Source of the DNA: Pseudanabaena sp. lw0831
GTDB lineage: Bacteria; Cyanobacteriota; Cyanobacteriia; Pseudanabaenales; Pseudanabaenaceae
Direction: 5' to 3'
DNA: 64,000 nt
NCBI RefSeq assembly: GCF_016584665.1
Contig: NZ_BBJB01000002.1
Location: 1 to 64,000, forward strand
The notes beneath the pieces were generated by a model. The model had not been told where the DNA came from. It searched no databases and saw only the letters and a list, made by a program, of their open reading frames with translations. Position numbers and translations under genes: made by a program. Shown here one piece after another: positions 32,460 to 40,945 of this stretch. Position 1 is the first letter of the stretch; each line of letters opens with the position of its first letter.

Positions 32460-32678
32460 ATGATTACGTTTGAAAGTGCGCTTGATGCGGTTAGTCAGTT
32501 GTCAATCGATCAGCAGGAAATGTTAATTGATATTCTCAAAAAACGTAATGCTGAGGTGAGAAGGCGGCAAATTCTGGAGGAATGTCGTGAGGGATTGGCT
32601 GAGTATCGCTCTGGTGGATTAAAGGCTCAGACTGCGGAGGAAGCGATCGCCGATCTGCGTAGTTATGTACAATCTTGA
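32460..32678 (+). CDS. Putative antitoxin-like small protein, 72 aa
   Basis: An acidic helical protein. Its opening (MITFESALDAVSQLSIDQQE) and the EYRSGGLKAQTAEEAIADL segment match a family common in cyanobacteria just upstream of RelE-type or PIN-type toxins; this is recollection, not a database result. The downstream neighbours are a DUF433/DUF5615 toxin-antitoxin pair 25 bases away. It may be the antitoxin of a lost toxin or part of the same set. Confidence 0.6.
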   Translation: MITFESALDAVSQLSIDQQEMLIDILKKRNAEVRRRQILEECREGLAEYRSGGLKAQTAEEAIADLRSYVQS

Positions 32679-32702
32679 TAGTGATTTAGTGAGGTCTTGC
32701 GA

Positions 32703-32933
32703 ATGAAATATCTAGCGCGAATTACATTGGATTCTCAAGTGATGGGTGGTAAGCCTTGCATTCGGGGAATGCGGGTGACTGTGGGTACATTGGTTGGACT
32801 ATTGGCAGTTGGACATTCGGTTGAAGAAATTTTAAATGCTTATCCTTATTTAGAGAAGGAGGATATTATGGCGGCGTTGTCCTATGCGGCTTGGCGGTCT
32901 GAGGAGGTTGAGGTTGCTTTGGTGTCGGCATGA
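32703..32933 (+). CDS. DUF433 antitoxin
   Basis: A 76-residue protein. The signature ITLDSQVMGGKPCIRGMRVT is that of DUF433, a winged-helix-like antitoxin. YPYLEKEDIMAALSYAAW is the usual second half. The ATG at 32703 follows GAGG by eight bases; an upstream TTG is possible. The stop overlaps the next start by four bases (ATGA), the standard arrangement with DUF5615 toxins. Confidence 0.9.
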   Translation: MKYLARITLDSQVMGGKPCIRGMRVTVGTLVGLLAVGHSVEEILNAYPYLEKEDIMAALSYAAWRSEEVEVALVSA

Positions 32934-33301
32934 AGATCTTGATTGATATGAATTTGTCGCCTGATTGGGTAAATTATTTTGCAGCATCTGGAATAGAAGC
33001 TATACACTGGTCAAGAGTGGGTAGCGCATCGGCAAAGGATCGAGAAATTATGGAATATGCTCCAGCCAATGGTTTTATTGTGTTTACGCATGATCTTGAT
33101 TTTGGGGCAATTCTGGCGGCGACTCAGGCTGATGCGCCTAGTGTGTTACAAATTCGTACTCAGGAAACTTTTGCTGGTGTAATTGGAGATGTGGTAATGG
33201 CTGGTATCGCACAGTTTCGTGAAGAGCTTGAAACTGGTGCGTTAGTTTCTATTGATATGCAGCGATCGAAGGTAAGAATTTTACCAATTCGCAAAAATTA
33301 G
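32930..33301 (+). CDS. DUF5615 PIN-like toxin
   Basis: A 123-residue PIN-like nuclease (Mut7-C type). The conserved opening MKILIDMNLSPDWVNYF has the first acidic residue; IEAIHWSRVG, DREIMEYA and FIVFTHDLDFG carry the other acidic residues of the active site. The family is paired with DUF433 antitoxins and is thought to cleave RNA. Translation is coupled to the antitoxin by a four-base overlap. It is followed closely by the heptanucleotide repeat and the LRR-Roco gene. Confidence 0.88.
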   Translation: MKILIDMNLSPDWVNYFAASGIEAIHWSRVGSASAKDREIMEYAPANGFIVFTHDLDFGAILAATQADAPSVLQIRTQETFAGVIGDVVMAGIAQFREELETGALVSIDMQRSKVRILPIRKN

Positions 33302-33319
33302 CCTTATCCTAAAAACAAA

Positions 33320-33354
33320 CTTTTTCCTTTTTCCTTTTTCCTTTTTCCTTTTTC
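33320..33354 (+). repeat. Tandem heptanucleotide repeat (CTTTTTC)5
   Basis: Five exact copies end three bases before the ATG of the LRR-Roco-CHAT gene, where the ribosome site should be. Copy-number change would alter leader length by seven bases and perhaps translation. The unit is shared with 16664-16691, in the same orientation relative to the gene. Confidence 0.9.
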
Positions 33355-33357
33355 CTT

Positions 33358-36300
33358 ATGAATGATGCAGAGCTATTGGCAATAATCGCACAAGCAGAAC
33401 GTGAGGGCTGGACAGAACTCGATCTATCGGGAAACGATCTGTCCGAGTTACCTATGGAAATTGGAAAGTTAACACAACTTGAGACTTTGATTTTGGGAAA
33501 GAGGCTTGAAGATTCTGAAAAAGTAAGAAATCGCTATCTTCAAAAGATTTCGGGCAATAATTTAAAAATGCTTCCACTGGAACTATTGAATTTGCCTAAC
33601 TTACGTAAGTTGGATCTAAGTGGCAACCCTTTGGAGAGCATTCCGATTGTGATAACTCAAATGTTGCAATTAGAAGAACTCTCTTTACTTCGGGTAGCGC
33701 TAAATAAAATACCAGATGAGATATCCAACTTAGTCAATCTCAGACAGCTTGACCTCCGTTACAACAAAATCACTCAGATACCAGATGCATTAGCAAATTT
33801 AGCTAATCTCACACAGCTTGACCTCCGTTCCAACCAAATTACCCAGATACCAGATGCAATCACCAACTTAGCCAATCTTACACAGCTTTACCTCAGTTCC
33901 AACCAAATTACTCAGATACCAGATGCAATTGCCAACTTAGCCAATCTTACACAGCTTTACCTCAGTTCCAACCAAATTACTCAGATACCAGATGCAATTG
34001 CCAGCTTAACCAAGCTTACACAGCTTTACCTCAGCTCTAACCAAATTACTCAGATACCAGATACGATCATCAACTTAGCCAATCTTACTAGCCTTGACCT
34101 TTCTTATAATCAAATTAAGGAAATTACAAAGCAAGTTTTATTATTACCAAATTTACAGAAATTTTATTTGGAAGGAAGTCAGCTTCTCGAACTAACAAAA
34201 CTATATGCACAAAAAAATAATCTTACTATAGCGCCAGAAATTCTTTCGTCAAGTAATGATAATGGACAAAGTGCATTTGATTATGTCAGTCAACTAATAC
34301 TAGTAAGTAATCGACCACTACATGAAGCCAAACTCTTACTGATCGGACAAGGAAGTGTCGGCAAAACATCTCTAATGGAAAGGTTGATTCGCGATCAATA
34401 TGACAAAAATCAAGTTCAAACTGATGGACTCAATGTCGAAACTTGGAACGTCGAGGTCAATAGCAAAGACATTCGCCTCAATGTTTGGGACTTTGGCGGA
34501 CAGGAAATCTATCATGCCACCCATCAATTTTTCCTAACCAAGCGTAGCCTCTATCTGCTAGTTTGCAACTGTCGCACCAGCGAAGAAGAGAACCGCATCG
34601 AATATTGGTTAAAACTGATCGAAAGCTTTGGCGGTAAATCACCTGTGATTATTGTCGGCAACAAAAAAGACGAACAACCCCTCGACATCAACCGCAAGGC
34701 TCTCCGCGAAAAATATCCCAATATCAAAGCAATTATCGAAACATCTTGCTCAAAGAATGAAGGAATTGATGAACTTCGCGCCGCTATTTTGAAGCAAGTT
34801 GGCGACCTCAAAGAAGTCTATGATCTGCTTCCCTTGACATGGTTTGAAGTCAAACAACAACTCGAATCCATGCCCGAAGACTTCATTACCTACAATCGCT
34901 ACCTCAACATTTGCCACGAAAATAAAATCCCCGAAGAACAAAACCAAGAACAACTAATTGACCTGCTCCATCGTCTCGGCTTAGTTCTCAACTTCCGCGA
35001 TCACCCCATCCTCAAGGATACCAACGTTCTTAAACCCAACTGGGTGTCAGAAGGCATTTATGCCCTGCTCAGCGATGAAGAACTCAAAACCAAAACCAAA
35101 GGCATTTTCACCCCCGCAGACCTCACCCGCATCCTCGATCCAGAACGCTATCCCACCAAGCGCCACACCTACTTAATCGAATTAATGAAAGAATTCGAGC
35201 TTGGTTTTGCATTAGCCTGTCACCCACCTCAATTCCTAATCGCGGGACTATTGCCAAAAGATCAACCAGACAAAACCGAACTCCAAGGCGAAACCCTCGA
35301 ATTTCAATACCATTACAAAGTTCTCCCTGAAAGCATCATCTCTCGCTTCATCGTCAATGAACACGATCGCATTCACAACCATACCTACTGGCGCAGTGGC
35401 GTAATGCTGCAATACCAAGAAAACAACGAAACCTACAACATCGCCCGTATTAAAGCCGATCCTGAAGACAAAAAAATCTTCATCGCCATTAGCGGACGCA
35501 AAGAAACCCGCCGACTATTTTTAGGTGTTCTCCGCGACACCTTCAAAAGAATCCACAACACCCTCCCTAACCTCGAAATCACCGAATGGGTTCCCGTCCC
35601 CAATCATCCCAAACACGATCCGCTCAAATACACTGAACTCCTTGGACTTGAAGCAATGGGTGAAACTAACAAAATAATTGGTGAACTCAAACTAAAACTC
35701 GATTTACGTCAATTACTAGACGGCTATGAATCCTTAGAATCTCGTCAAAAAGTGATCAGAGGTGATGACATTAGTAGTATTGAAGATAGGCGATCGCGCA
35801 ATGAAAAAGCTGAAAATCGAGGCGACACCTATCACTTCTACGCAGAAACAGGACAGGTAATTACGGGCAGTGTAAAACCCGCAGGAAACAATATTGGAAC
35901 TCAGAACAATAACCTCAGTCAAAACCCTGTACCCGAAGTATCACAACCAAATAAAACCAACAGCGCAACTAAACCCATGAAAACAATCCTCATGCTAGCG
36001 GCAAATCCTAAAAATTCAGTCTCTCTACGACTACAAGAAGAAGAACGCGACATCAAAGAACGTCTACGCCTCGCAGGTTATGGCACAGAACCCATCAAAA
36101 CTGCTGTGGCTGTTCGTCCTAGAGATATCCAGCAAGCCATGCTAGACTTCAAACCGCAAATCATTCATTTCTCAGGGCATGGAGCCGATGAAGATGGATT
36201 AGTATTTGAAGATATTAATGGACAGTCTAAATTAATTGGTGGAGAAGACTTAGCCGATCTCTTTGACTTATTTAGCGATCGCATTGAATGCGTTGTCCTC

Positions 36301-36528
36301 AATGCTTGCTATAGCGAAACCCAAGCCGAAGCAATCCGCCAAAACATCAAATATGTAATTGGCATGAATCAAACTATCGACGATCTCGCCGCCATTGAGT
36401 TTGCCGTTGGTTTTTATGCAGCGATCGGTGCAGGAGAAACTTACGAGTTTGCCTTCAAACTAGGCTGTAGCGCTATCCGCCTAGCAGGAATTAAGGAATA
36501 TACAACTCCTCAGCTTTTGAAGAAATAA
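33358..36528 (+). CDS. LRR-Roco GTPase fused to CHAT protease
   Basis: A 1056-residue protein. Leucine-rich repeats occupy about residues 15-280, with several near-identical 23-residue units (LYLSSNQITQIPDAI). The Roc GTPase follows: P-loop GQGSVGKT about 330, switch motif WDFGGQE about 378 and NKKDE about 435. A COR-like region spans about 500-780. A linker with the phrase DTYHFYAETGQV leads to a CHAT domain at about 874-1056. The catalytic His lies in HFSGHG (about 941) and the Cys in LNACYS (about 984). CHAT proteases are caspase relatives used in bacterial immunity and type III-E CRISPR. The architecture suggests a ligand-sensing GTPase switch controlling proteolysis. There is no membrane segment. 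Confidence 0.92.
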   Translation: MNDAELLAIIAQAEREGWTELDLSGNDLSELPMEIGKLTQLETLILGKRLEDSEKVRNRYLQKISGNNLKMLPLELLNLPNLRKLDLSGNPLESIPIVITQMLQLEELSLLRVALNKIPDEISNLVNLRQLDLRYNKITQIPDALANLANLTQLDLRSNQITQIPDAITNLANLTQLYLSSNQITQIPDAIANLANLTQLYLSSNQITQIPDAIASLTKLTQLYLSSNQITQIPDTIINLANLTSLDLSYNQIKEITKQVLLLPNLQKFYLEGSQLLELTKLYAQKNNLTIAPEILSSSNDNGQSAFDYVSQLILVSNRPLHEAKLLLIGQGSVGKTSLMERLIRDQYDKNQVQTDGLNVETWNVEVNSKDIRLNVWDFGGQEIYHATHQFFLTKRSLYLLVCNCRTSEEENRIEYWLKLIESFGGKSPVIIVGNKKDEQPLDINRKALREKYPNIKAIIETSCSKNEGIDELRAAILKQVGDLKEVYDLLPLTWFEVKQQLESMPEDFITYNRYLNICHENKIPEEQNQEQLIDLLHRLGLVLNFRDHPILKDTNVLKPNWVSEGIYALLSDEELKTKTKGIFTPADLTRILDPERYPTKRHTYLIELMKEFELGFALACHPPQFLIAGLLPKDQPDKTELQGETLEFQYHYKVLPESIISRFIVNEHDRIHNHTYWRSGVMLQYQENNETYNIARIKADPEDKKIFIAISGRKETRRLFLGVLRDTFKRIHNTLPNLEITEWVPVPNHPKHDPLKYTELLGLEAMGETNKIIGELKLKLDLRQLLDGYESLESRQKVIRGDDISSIEDRRSRNEKAENRGDTYHFYAETGQVITGSVKPAGNNIGTQNNNLSQNPVPEVSQPNKTNSATKPMKTILMLAANPKNSVSLRLQEEERDIKERLRLAGYGTEPIKTAVAVRPRDIQQAMLDFKPQIIHFSGHGADEDGLVFEDINGQSKLIGGEDLADLFDLFSDRIECVVLNACYSETQAEAIRQNIKYVIGMNQTIDDLAAIEFAVGFYAAIGAGETYEFAFKLGCSAIRLAGIKEYTTPQLLKK

Positions 36529-36623
36529 ATGTAGGATGGGTTAGCGATCGCGTAACCCATCAACCTCACAACGCAGCTCCAATTTATCGATGAAACCAAA
36601 ATATCCCTTTGAAAAAAATATAT

Positions 36624-37058
36624 ATGAGTGAAACCAGTCCCAAACTGATTAATGAAAACATTTCCATTACTGTAACCCTTGAGGATAACGGTTACTATCT
36701 TTGCCACTTATCAAACCCATCACCAGATCCATCCCAAAACACCATTAATTCCTACGGTCAAACCCAAGAACACGCGATCGCGATCGCCCTCGAACAATTA
36801 GCCGATAAATATCGCCAAATTGCCGAAGACCAGCAAAATATAGATATACTCACGGTAGAGCGCTCGCTTGATGGCGAAGCAATTAGCAAGCTCTACCATG
36901 TAACACTTCATTTTGAATGCACTATTGACGCAGAATCGAAATTTGAAGCAATGCACGACACAATAATGGGCAATACTGTAGTAGAAAATGGCAAAATCAC
37001 TGTCATAGAAGTTGCTGAAGATCTGCCATTTGCAGATATTTTAGAACTTGGTGCGTAG
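36624..37058 (+). CDS. Hypothetical protein, 144 aa
   Basis: Not recognised. The N-terminal half (ISITVTLEDNGYYLCHLSNP, then SYGQTQEHAIAIALEQLADK) has the strand-strand-helix order of HicB-like domains, with a gap for a Pro/Ser loop. The second half (LYHVTLHFECTIDAESKFEA) is a separate alternating segment. It lies 95 bases after the LRR-Roco-CHAT gene and could be its partner or inhibitor, but the sequence offers no proof. The ATG at 36624 follows TTGAAAAAAA, a poor site. Confidence 0.55.
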   Translation: MSETSPKLINENISITVTLEDNGYYLCHLSNPSPDPSQNTINSYGQTQEHAIAIALEQLADKYRQIAEDQQNIDILTVERSLDGEAISKLYHVTLHFECTIDAESKFEAMHDTIMGNTVVENGKITVIEVAEDLPFADILELGA

Positions 37059-37113
37059 TTAGAACAAAAAAAAGAAAAGCGCGATTGCACCTTTCTTTTT
37101 TATGATGGTAGTC

Positions 37114-38745
37114 ATGCCAAGATTTCAAAGCCGACTTTTTAATTGGATTGATACCTCCTTACCCGCCCAAATCGGACGCAGCGTAAGGCGATCGCTCGAT
37201 CAAAAAATTCGCCAACTCGCAGGACTACCGATCCAAGAGTTGCCACGCTTGCTAGCCTATCAAGCAGCCAAAGCAGCGCTATATCCCATATATCTGCTCA
37301 CCTCGACCACCAAACGCATTTTCCCAGCCCTCGATCGCAGCAAAATTGATCCCAAAGAAAAACTGCGATCGCAACCAGAAGCAACAGGGCTACTACCAAA
37401 ATCTGCAAGCCAAGAACTAGATCAAACAACAGATCAAAAAGTAGAGCCAACTAATGACCTACCCAAGCCAGAAATCCCATTATTTTTTCGTCCATTAGCT
37501 AAATTTTTAGACTGGATCGATCGCACCAAAGCGCAATTAGATCGCAAAATATTTGCGATCGTGAAACGACAGCCAGAAAACCTCTCAACCACCAAAGCCT
37601 CAGAACTAGAACCAAAACTAATCGCCAATCGTCTCTTTGCTGAAATCTGGCGGCAACAGATAGACCAAGCCCAAGCAGAACAAAACTCATTAAAAGAAAA
37701 TAACGGACTATCTGAAAATGTCGCTCTAGGCAAAAACAAAAGACTAGAGCAATTACGACGCTTGATAGAAGCTGCGATCGCCTACTTCTTTGGCAATCAA
37801 GAACAGACTCAAGATCAAAGCATAGAAAGTAATCAAGTAGACGCAGAAATATTCGGGACAGAATCCCCAGAAGTGTTGTCAGATAGCCCCAAGCTCAGAC
37901 GGCGACGAGTCACTGCGGCAAAATCTGGAAAGCTCAAAGAAAATGCACCTCTAGCCGAAATCAACAATCTCGATCGGTTGCGAGATCTTATAGCTGCCGC
38001 AATTGATTATTTTATTGGCAAGCGATCGCTAGATGGCGATCTTGATGGCAATCCAGCTGCCAATGCTGATGGCATCAGTGGAACACAGTCCGACCTGCTG
38101 ACAGAAAAAATAATTGATAAGATTCAGTCCAGAGTTAGCAGTTATCCCAATCGCGCTCCAAATCCTGAGTTAGAATTTGATGACGCTCTCAAACTCGACA
38201 ATCAACTCGAACGTCTCCAAAAGTTAATCGAAGATGCGATCGCCTATTTTTTTGGTAAGCAGCGATCTCAACCAACCCTAGATGAAACCTCGGACATTAC
38301 TCCCAGCGCTGAGGCTTGGTTAACGATGGAGGATCTATTTGGCGATGATAATGGACCCTGGCCGCTCCCATTGGAATATGAATCCATCGCATTTAGCAAA
38401 TCACCAGATCGGACAGCCATCCATTCATCGAGTGAGTTACAGAATTTTGAAACCACGACCACCCAAATCTCCCAAGATCAACTTGAAGGTAGTCTAGTTT
38501 TTGAGGAAGAATTATTGATGTATCAATCGCAAAGCTCCGACAGCGATAGCGATCGACCTCTACGAGCATGGATTGAAACGAAGGCAAATCTTTGGGGCTA
38601 CGCCAACAATCCTGTAATGAGATTACTCATTTGGATTGATGCGATCGTTGTCAAGATCGAAAACTTGATTATTAAATTATGGAAAGGATTAATCAATTTT
38701 CCGAAACGCCTAATTAATTTCATCCGTTATGGAAAATTTAGATAG
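37114..38745 (+). CDS. Cyanobacterial hypothetical protein with internal repeats
   Basis: Not recognised. About 543 residues, rich in Gln, Lys and Asp. A helical motif occurs three times: LEQLRRLIEAAIAYFFGNQ, LDRLRDLIAAAIDYFIGKR and LERLQKLIEDAIAYFFGKQ, each followed by a disordered acidic linker. Both ends resemble each other: the N-terminal FQSRLFNWIDTSLPAQIG and the late MRLLIWIDAIVVKIENLI. The repeats look amphipathic and may bind membranes or oligomerise. An ATG at 37102 is an alternative start. An imperfect hairpin (AAAAAAGAAAAG...CTTTCTTTTTT) lies just upstream. Confidence 0.6.
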   Translation: MPRFQSRLFNWIDTSLPAQIGRSVRRSLDQKIRQLAGLPIQELPRLLAYQAAKAALYPIYLLTSTTKRIFPALDRSKIDPKEKLRSQPEATGLLPKSASQELDQTTDQKVEPTNDLPKPEIPLFFRPLAKFLDWIDRTKAQLDRKIFAIVKRQPENLSTTKASELEPKLIANRLFAEIWRQQIDQAQAEQNSLKENNGLSENVALGKNKRLEQLRRLIEAAIAYFFGNQEQTQDQSIESNQVDAEIFGTESPEVLSDSPKLRRRRVTAAKSGKLKENAPLAEINNLDRLRDLIAAAIDYFIGKRSLDGDLDGNPAANADGISGTQSDLLTEKIIDKIQSRVSSYPNRAPNPELEFDDALKLDNQLERLQKLIEDAIAYFFGKQRSQPTLDETSDITPSAEAWLTMEDLFGDDNGPWPLPLEYESIAFSKSPDRTAIHSSSELQNFETTTTQISQDQLEGSLVFEEELLMYQSQSSDSDSDRPLRAWIETKANLWGYANNPVMRLLIWIDAIVVKIENLIIKLWKGLINFPKRLINFIRYGKFR

Positions 38746-38746
38746 A

Positions 38747-38817
38747 AGCCCTGCACTCAAGTGCAGGCTAAAAGCTCAAACCCGTTGAAACGAGTTAATT
38801 AGCCTACATTCAGTAGG
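38747..38817. repeat. Partial multi-hairpin repeat (AGCCCTGCACTC type)
   Basis: The first half of the element at 16713-16824 is repeated: AGCCCTGCACTCAAGTGCAGG, split here as a hairpin, then GCTAAAAGCTCAAACCCGTT. The right part is replaced by a shorter inverted repeat. It lies two bases after a stop codon. Confidence 0.6.
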
Positions 38818-38841
38818 GAATCGGGACTAAAGAATGAGATT

Positions 38842-38909
38842 TGTAGGGGCGGGTTTTGCCGATATACCCTGCTTGCAGTAAAGAATTATCAACTAAACCC
38901 GCCCCTACA
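38842..38909. repeat. Inverted repeat TGTAGGGGCGGGTTT
   Basis: Perfect 15-base arms flank 38 bases, between two convergent genes. The ends resemble common cyanobacterial MITE termini. No target duplication was identified. Confidence 0.6.
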
Positions 38910-38932
38910 GCACTACTTATAAGATGTTCTTT

Positions 38933-40846
38933 CTAAAGCACAGCGGCGCATAATTTTTGCCAATGCTTCCAAATGATCACCATTGCCATGGTGTCAAGGC
39001 GGCAATATTGATAGAGTAATTCTTTCCATTGCGATCGCATTGCTTGATTGTGAAGCCCCAGATCGCGATTTTCGCCAAACATCAAGTCTTGATAGGCAAG
39101 CATCGCGCCAGCGCCCTCATTCACAACTTGAATGAGATCGCCTATTTGCAATTGTGCTAATACATCATAGGGATTGAGAATCTCGCCATCAACTTCTCGA
39201 TAGTATTCCTGAAAATAAGGGATTTCATGCAAATAGGGATTGGTTTTCCAGATCGCAGGCAACACACATTTTAGAGAAGTGCGACCTTTCATTAATGGAT
39301 GGAAGTAATGCTTAAGGGTGATAGCATTCATATCGACTAAATTGGATTTGCCCTTAGTTCCTAGTTTGGCAGTATTGGCAAGCCATGTTTGTAACTGAGG
39401 ATTGTGATATCCATAGGTTTGCATTTGATAGTAGATATCACGCAACACACTATTCTCATGGGTTGCCCATGTCAGAATAGTACCGCGATCGCCAAGGGCT
39501 TCCATCAACGATTCAGCGAACTGGAAATTTGGAAAAGTATTTTCTAAATCAAGCCATTCAGTTTGAACAGGGAGCGCATCTGGCTCTGCGATCGTGTGAC
39601 AACTCCACTGAAAGGCAACCTGCTCATAGGTTTGCATCCCTGCGCGATAGGGGATGACCATGCGTGAAGTTTCAAAATCAATAAAATGAATCGGATATTC
39701 AACCTGTTTGATAATTGTCGGGAGTTGCTCAGAAATCCATTCCTTATTCTTTTGGGTATATTCAATCTGAATCAATTGGCGATAGCTATAAGTATAATCA
39801 TCGAGTGCTTCTAAGGGAACGTCAAACATACTTGCTTTCCCTTGCAAAATTAACTCATTGACCAGAGGAGCCTCATGGCTACCAATTCTCCCCATTTGAT
39901 AGAGTTCTAGTACATGATGTTCTACATCAGCAAGATCGCCCCAACATTGCTTAAATCCATCGCGCTCATCGCGATCGTTAGCACGATATTCGCAGCTTTT
40001 ACAGCCCTTACTAATCGGTGCAAAGATTTCAGGAGATCGCTCGATTAGGTAGTCTAGATATTTTTGAGCAGCGGTAATCGTTGGCTCGATTAATTCAGCA
40101 ACTTCAGTTTCGATGCTAACCTTGGTAAGAAATTGATCTTTTTCTAGTTCCTGAATATCCCCAGTAAAATTAACAGCAACACCATTGAGTTTGGAAAAGG
40201 AATTTCGATGGCTGGATAGACGCTGAATCTGAAAATAGGAGGCAAAATTGTCAATTGCGGTGGTTTTTGTGCGATCGGGAACCAGCAAGTAAGGCGAAAT
40301 CTCAACCTTGAGATCTGGTAAATGCTGAGCTAGCATTTCTTGCAAAATCCCGACTTGGTAAGCGACATCTTCAATGATGTATCTCCATTCACCGCCGACT
40401 TTACCAGTACGTTTATTACGAAAGAGCGAAAGATTGCGATATTTGACTAAGTCTTCGTGGGTATTACTATCAAATCCCTTAGATCTAATTTCAATAATTT
40501 CAATGCGATCGCCTTGCTTCACCAGAATATCCGCACGGGCAAGCTTATGATTGTGATAAAGAACAGGCTCAAAGAGAACTACATTCTCTTGTTGTAAATA
40601 AGCGATCGTTTCTTGGGCAGCATTGACTAAGCTTTCCTCAGTTTTGAGGTTTGCAGAAATATAGATCCCATCTGGATAAAGCAGGTGGGCAATCTTACTA
40701 ACAATAAAATTTCCGTCAGCTAATATTCTGGTATACCCATCAACGCGATCGACAGTAGGATAGCCCAACTTCTTGTAATAAAGTTTGGTTGTACAACTGC
40801 GGGCAGTCTTAAGATCGGATTTCGTTAGATAAATAGGGTGAGACAT
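38933..40846 (-). CDS. DUF2779 protein with Cas4-like nuclease and DEDD exonuclease-like domain
   Basis: About 637 residues. The N-terminal part (about 1-260) is a PD-(D/E)xK-like region with IEIIEIRSKGF. A first Cys in ARSCTTKLYY and later CKSCEYRAND and FKQCWGD give four Cys that could bind an Fe-S cluster as in Cas4 and AddB. The C-terminal DUF2779 region has a DEDD exonuclease pattern: HFIDFETS, LTWATHENSVLRD and YCRLDTMAMVIIWKHW. The ATG at 40846 removes a leader that overlaps a promoter-like region. Such proteins are of unknown role, but nucleic acid processing is expected. It is not next to any CRISPR array in this window. Confidence 0.8.
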   Translation of the reverse strand: MSHPIYLTKSDLKTARSCTTKLYYKKLGYPTVDRVDGYTRILADGNFIVSKIAHLLYPDGIYISANLKTEESLVNAAQETIAYLQQENVVLFEPVLYHNHKLARADILVKQGDRIEIIEIRSKGFDSNTHEDLVKYRNLSLFRNKRTGKVGGEWRYIIEDVAYQVGILQEMLAQHLPDLKVEISPYLLVPDRTKTTAIDNFASYFQIQRLSSHRNSFSKLNGVAVNFTGDIQELEKDQFLTKVSIETEVAELIEPTITAAQKYLDYLIERSPEIFAPISKGCKSCEYRANDRDERDGFKQCWGDLADVEHHVLELYQMGRIGSHEAPLVNELILQGKASMFDVPLEALDDYTYSYRQLIQIEYTQKNKEWISEQLPTIIKQVEYPIHFIDFETSRMVIPYRAGMQTYEQVAFQWSCHTIAEPDALPVQTEWLDLENTFPNFQFAESLMEALGDRGTILTWATHENSVLRDIYYQMQTYGYHNPQLQTWLANTAKLGTKGKSNLVDMNAITLKHYFHPLMKGRTSLKCVLPAIWKTNPYLHEIPYFQEYYREVDGEILNPYDVLAQLQIGDLIQVVNEGAGAMLAYQDLMFGENRDLGLHNQAMRSQWKELLYQYCRLDTMAMVIIWKHWQKLCAAVL

Positions 40847-40891
40847 ACTGCCAAAAAAACTTCGCAGTATAAATTTAGCACGAGAGAGCTT

Positions 40892-40935
40892 AAACCCCAA
40901 AAAAGAAAAGCGCCCGCTTTTCTTTTTTGGGGTTT
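40892..40935. terminator. Palindrome AAACCCCAAAAAAGAAAAGC
   Basis: Exact 20-base arms flank GCCC, between the DUF2779 gene and the end of the DUF4255 gene on the same strand. T-rich in the minus reading, so it probably ends the injection-system cap operon. Confidence 0.7.
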
Positions 40936-40945
40936 TGAGATTGCA

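Noticed and set aside
38933-40846. CRISPR-associated Cas4 gene
   Set aside because: Fe-S Cys residues are present, but the DUF2779 half and the absence of other cas genes or arrays speak against a CRISPR role.
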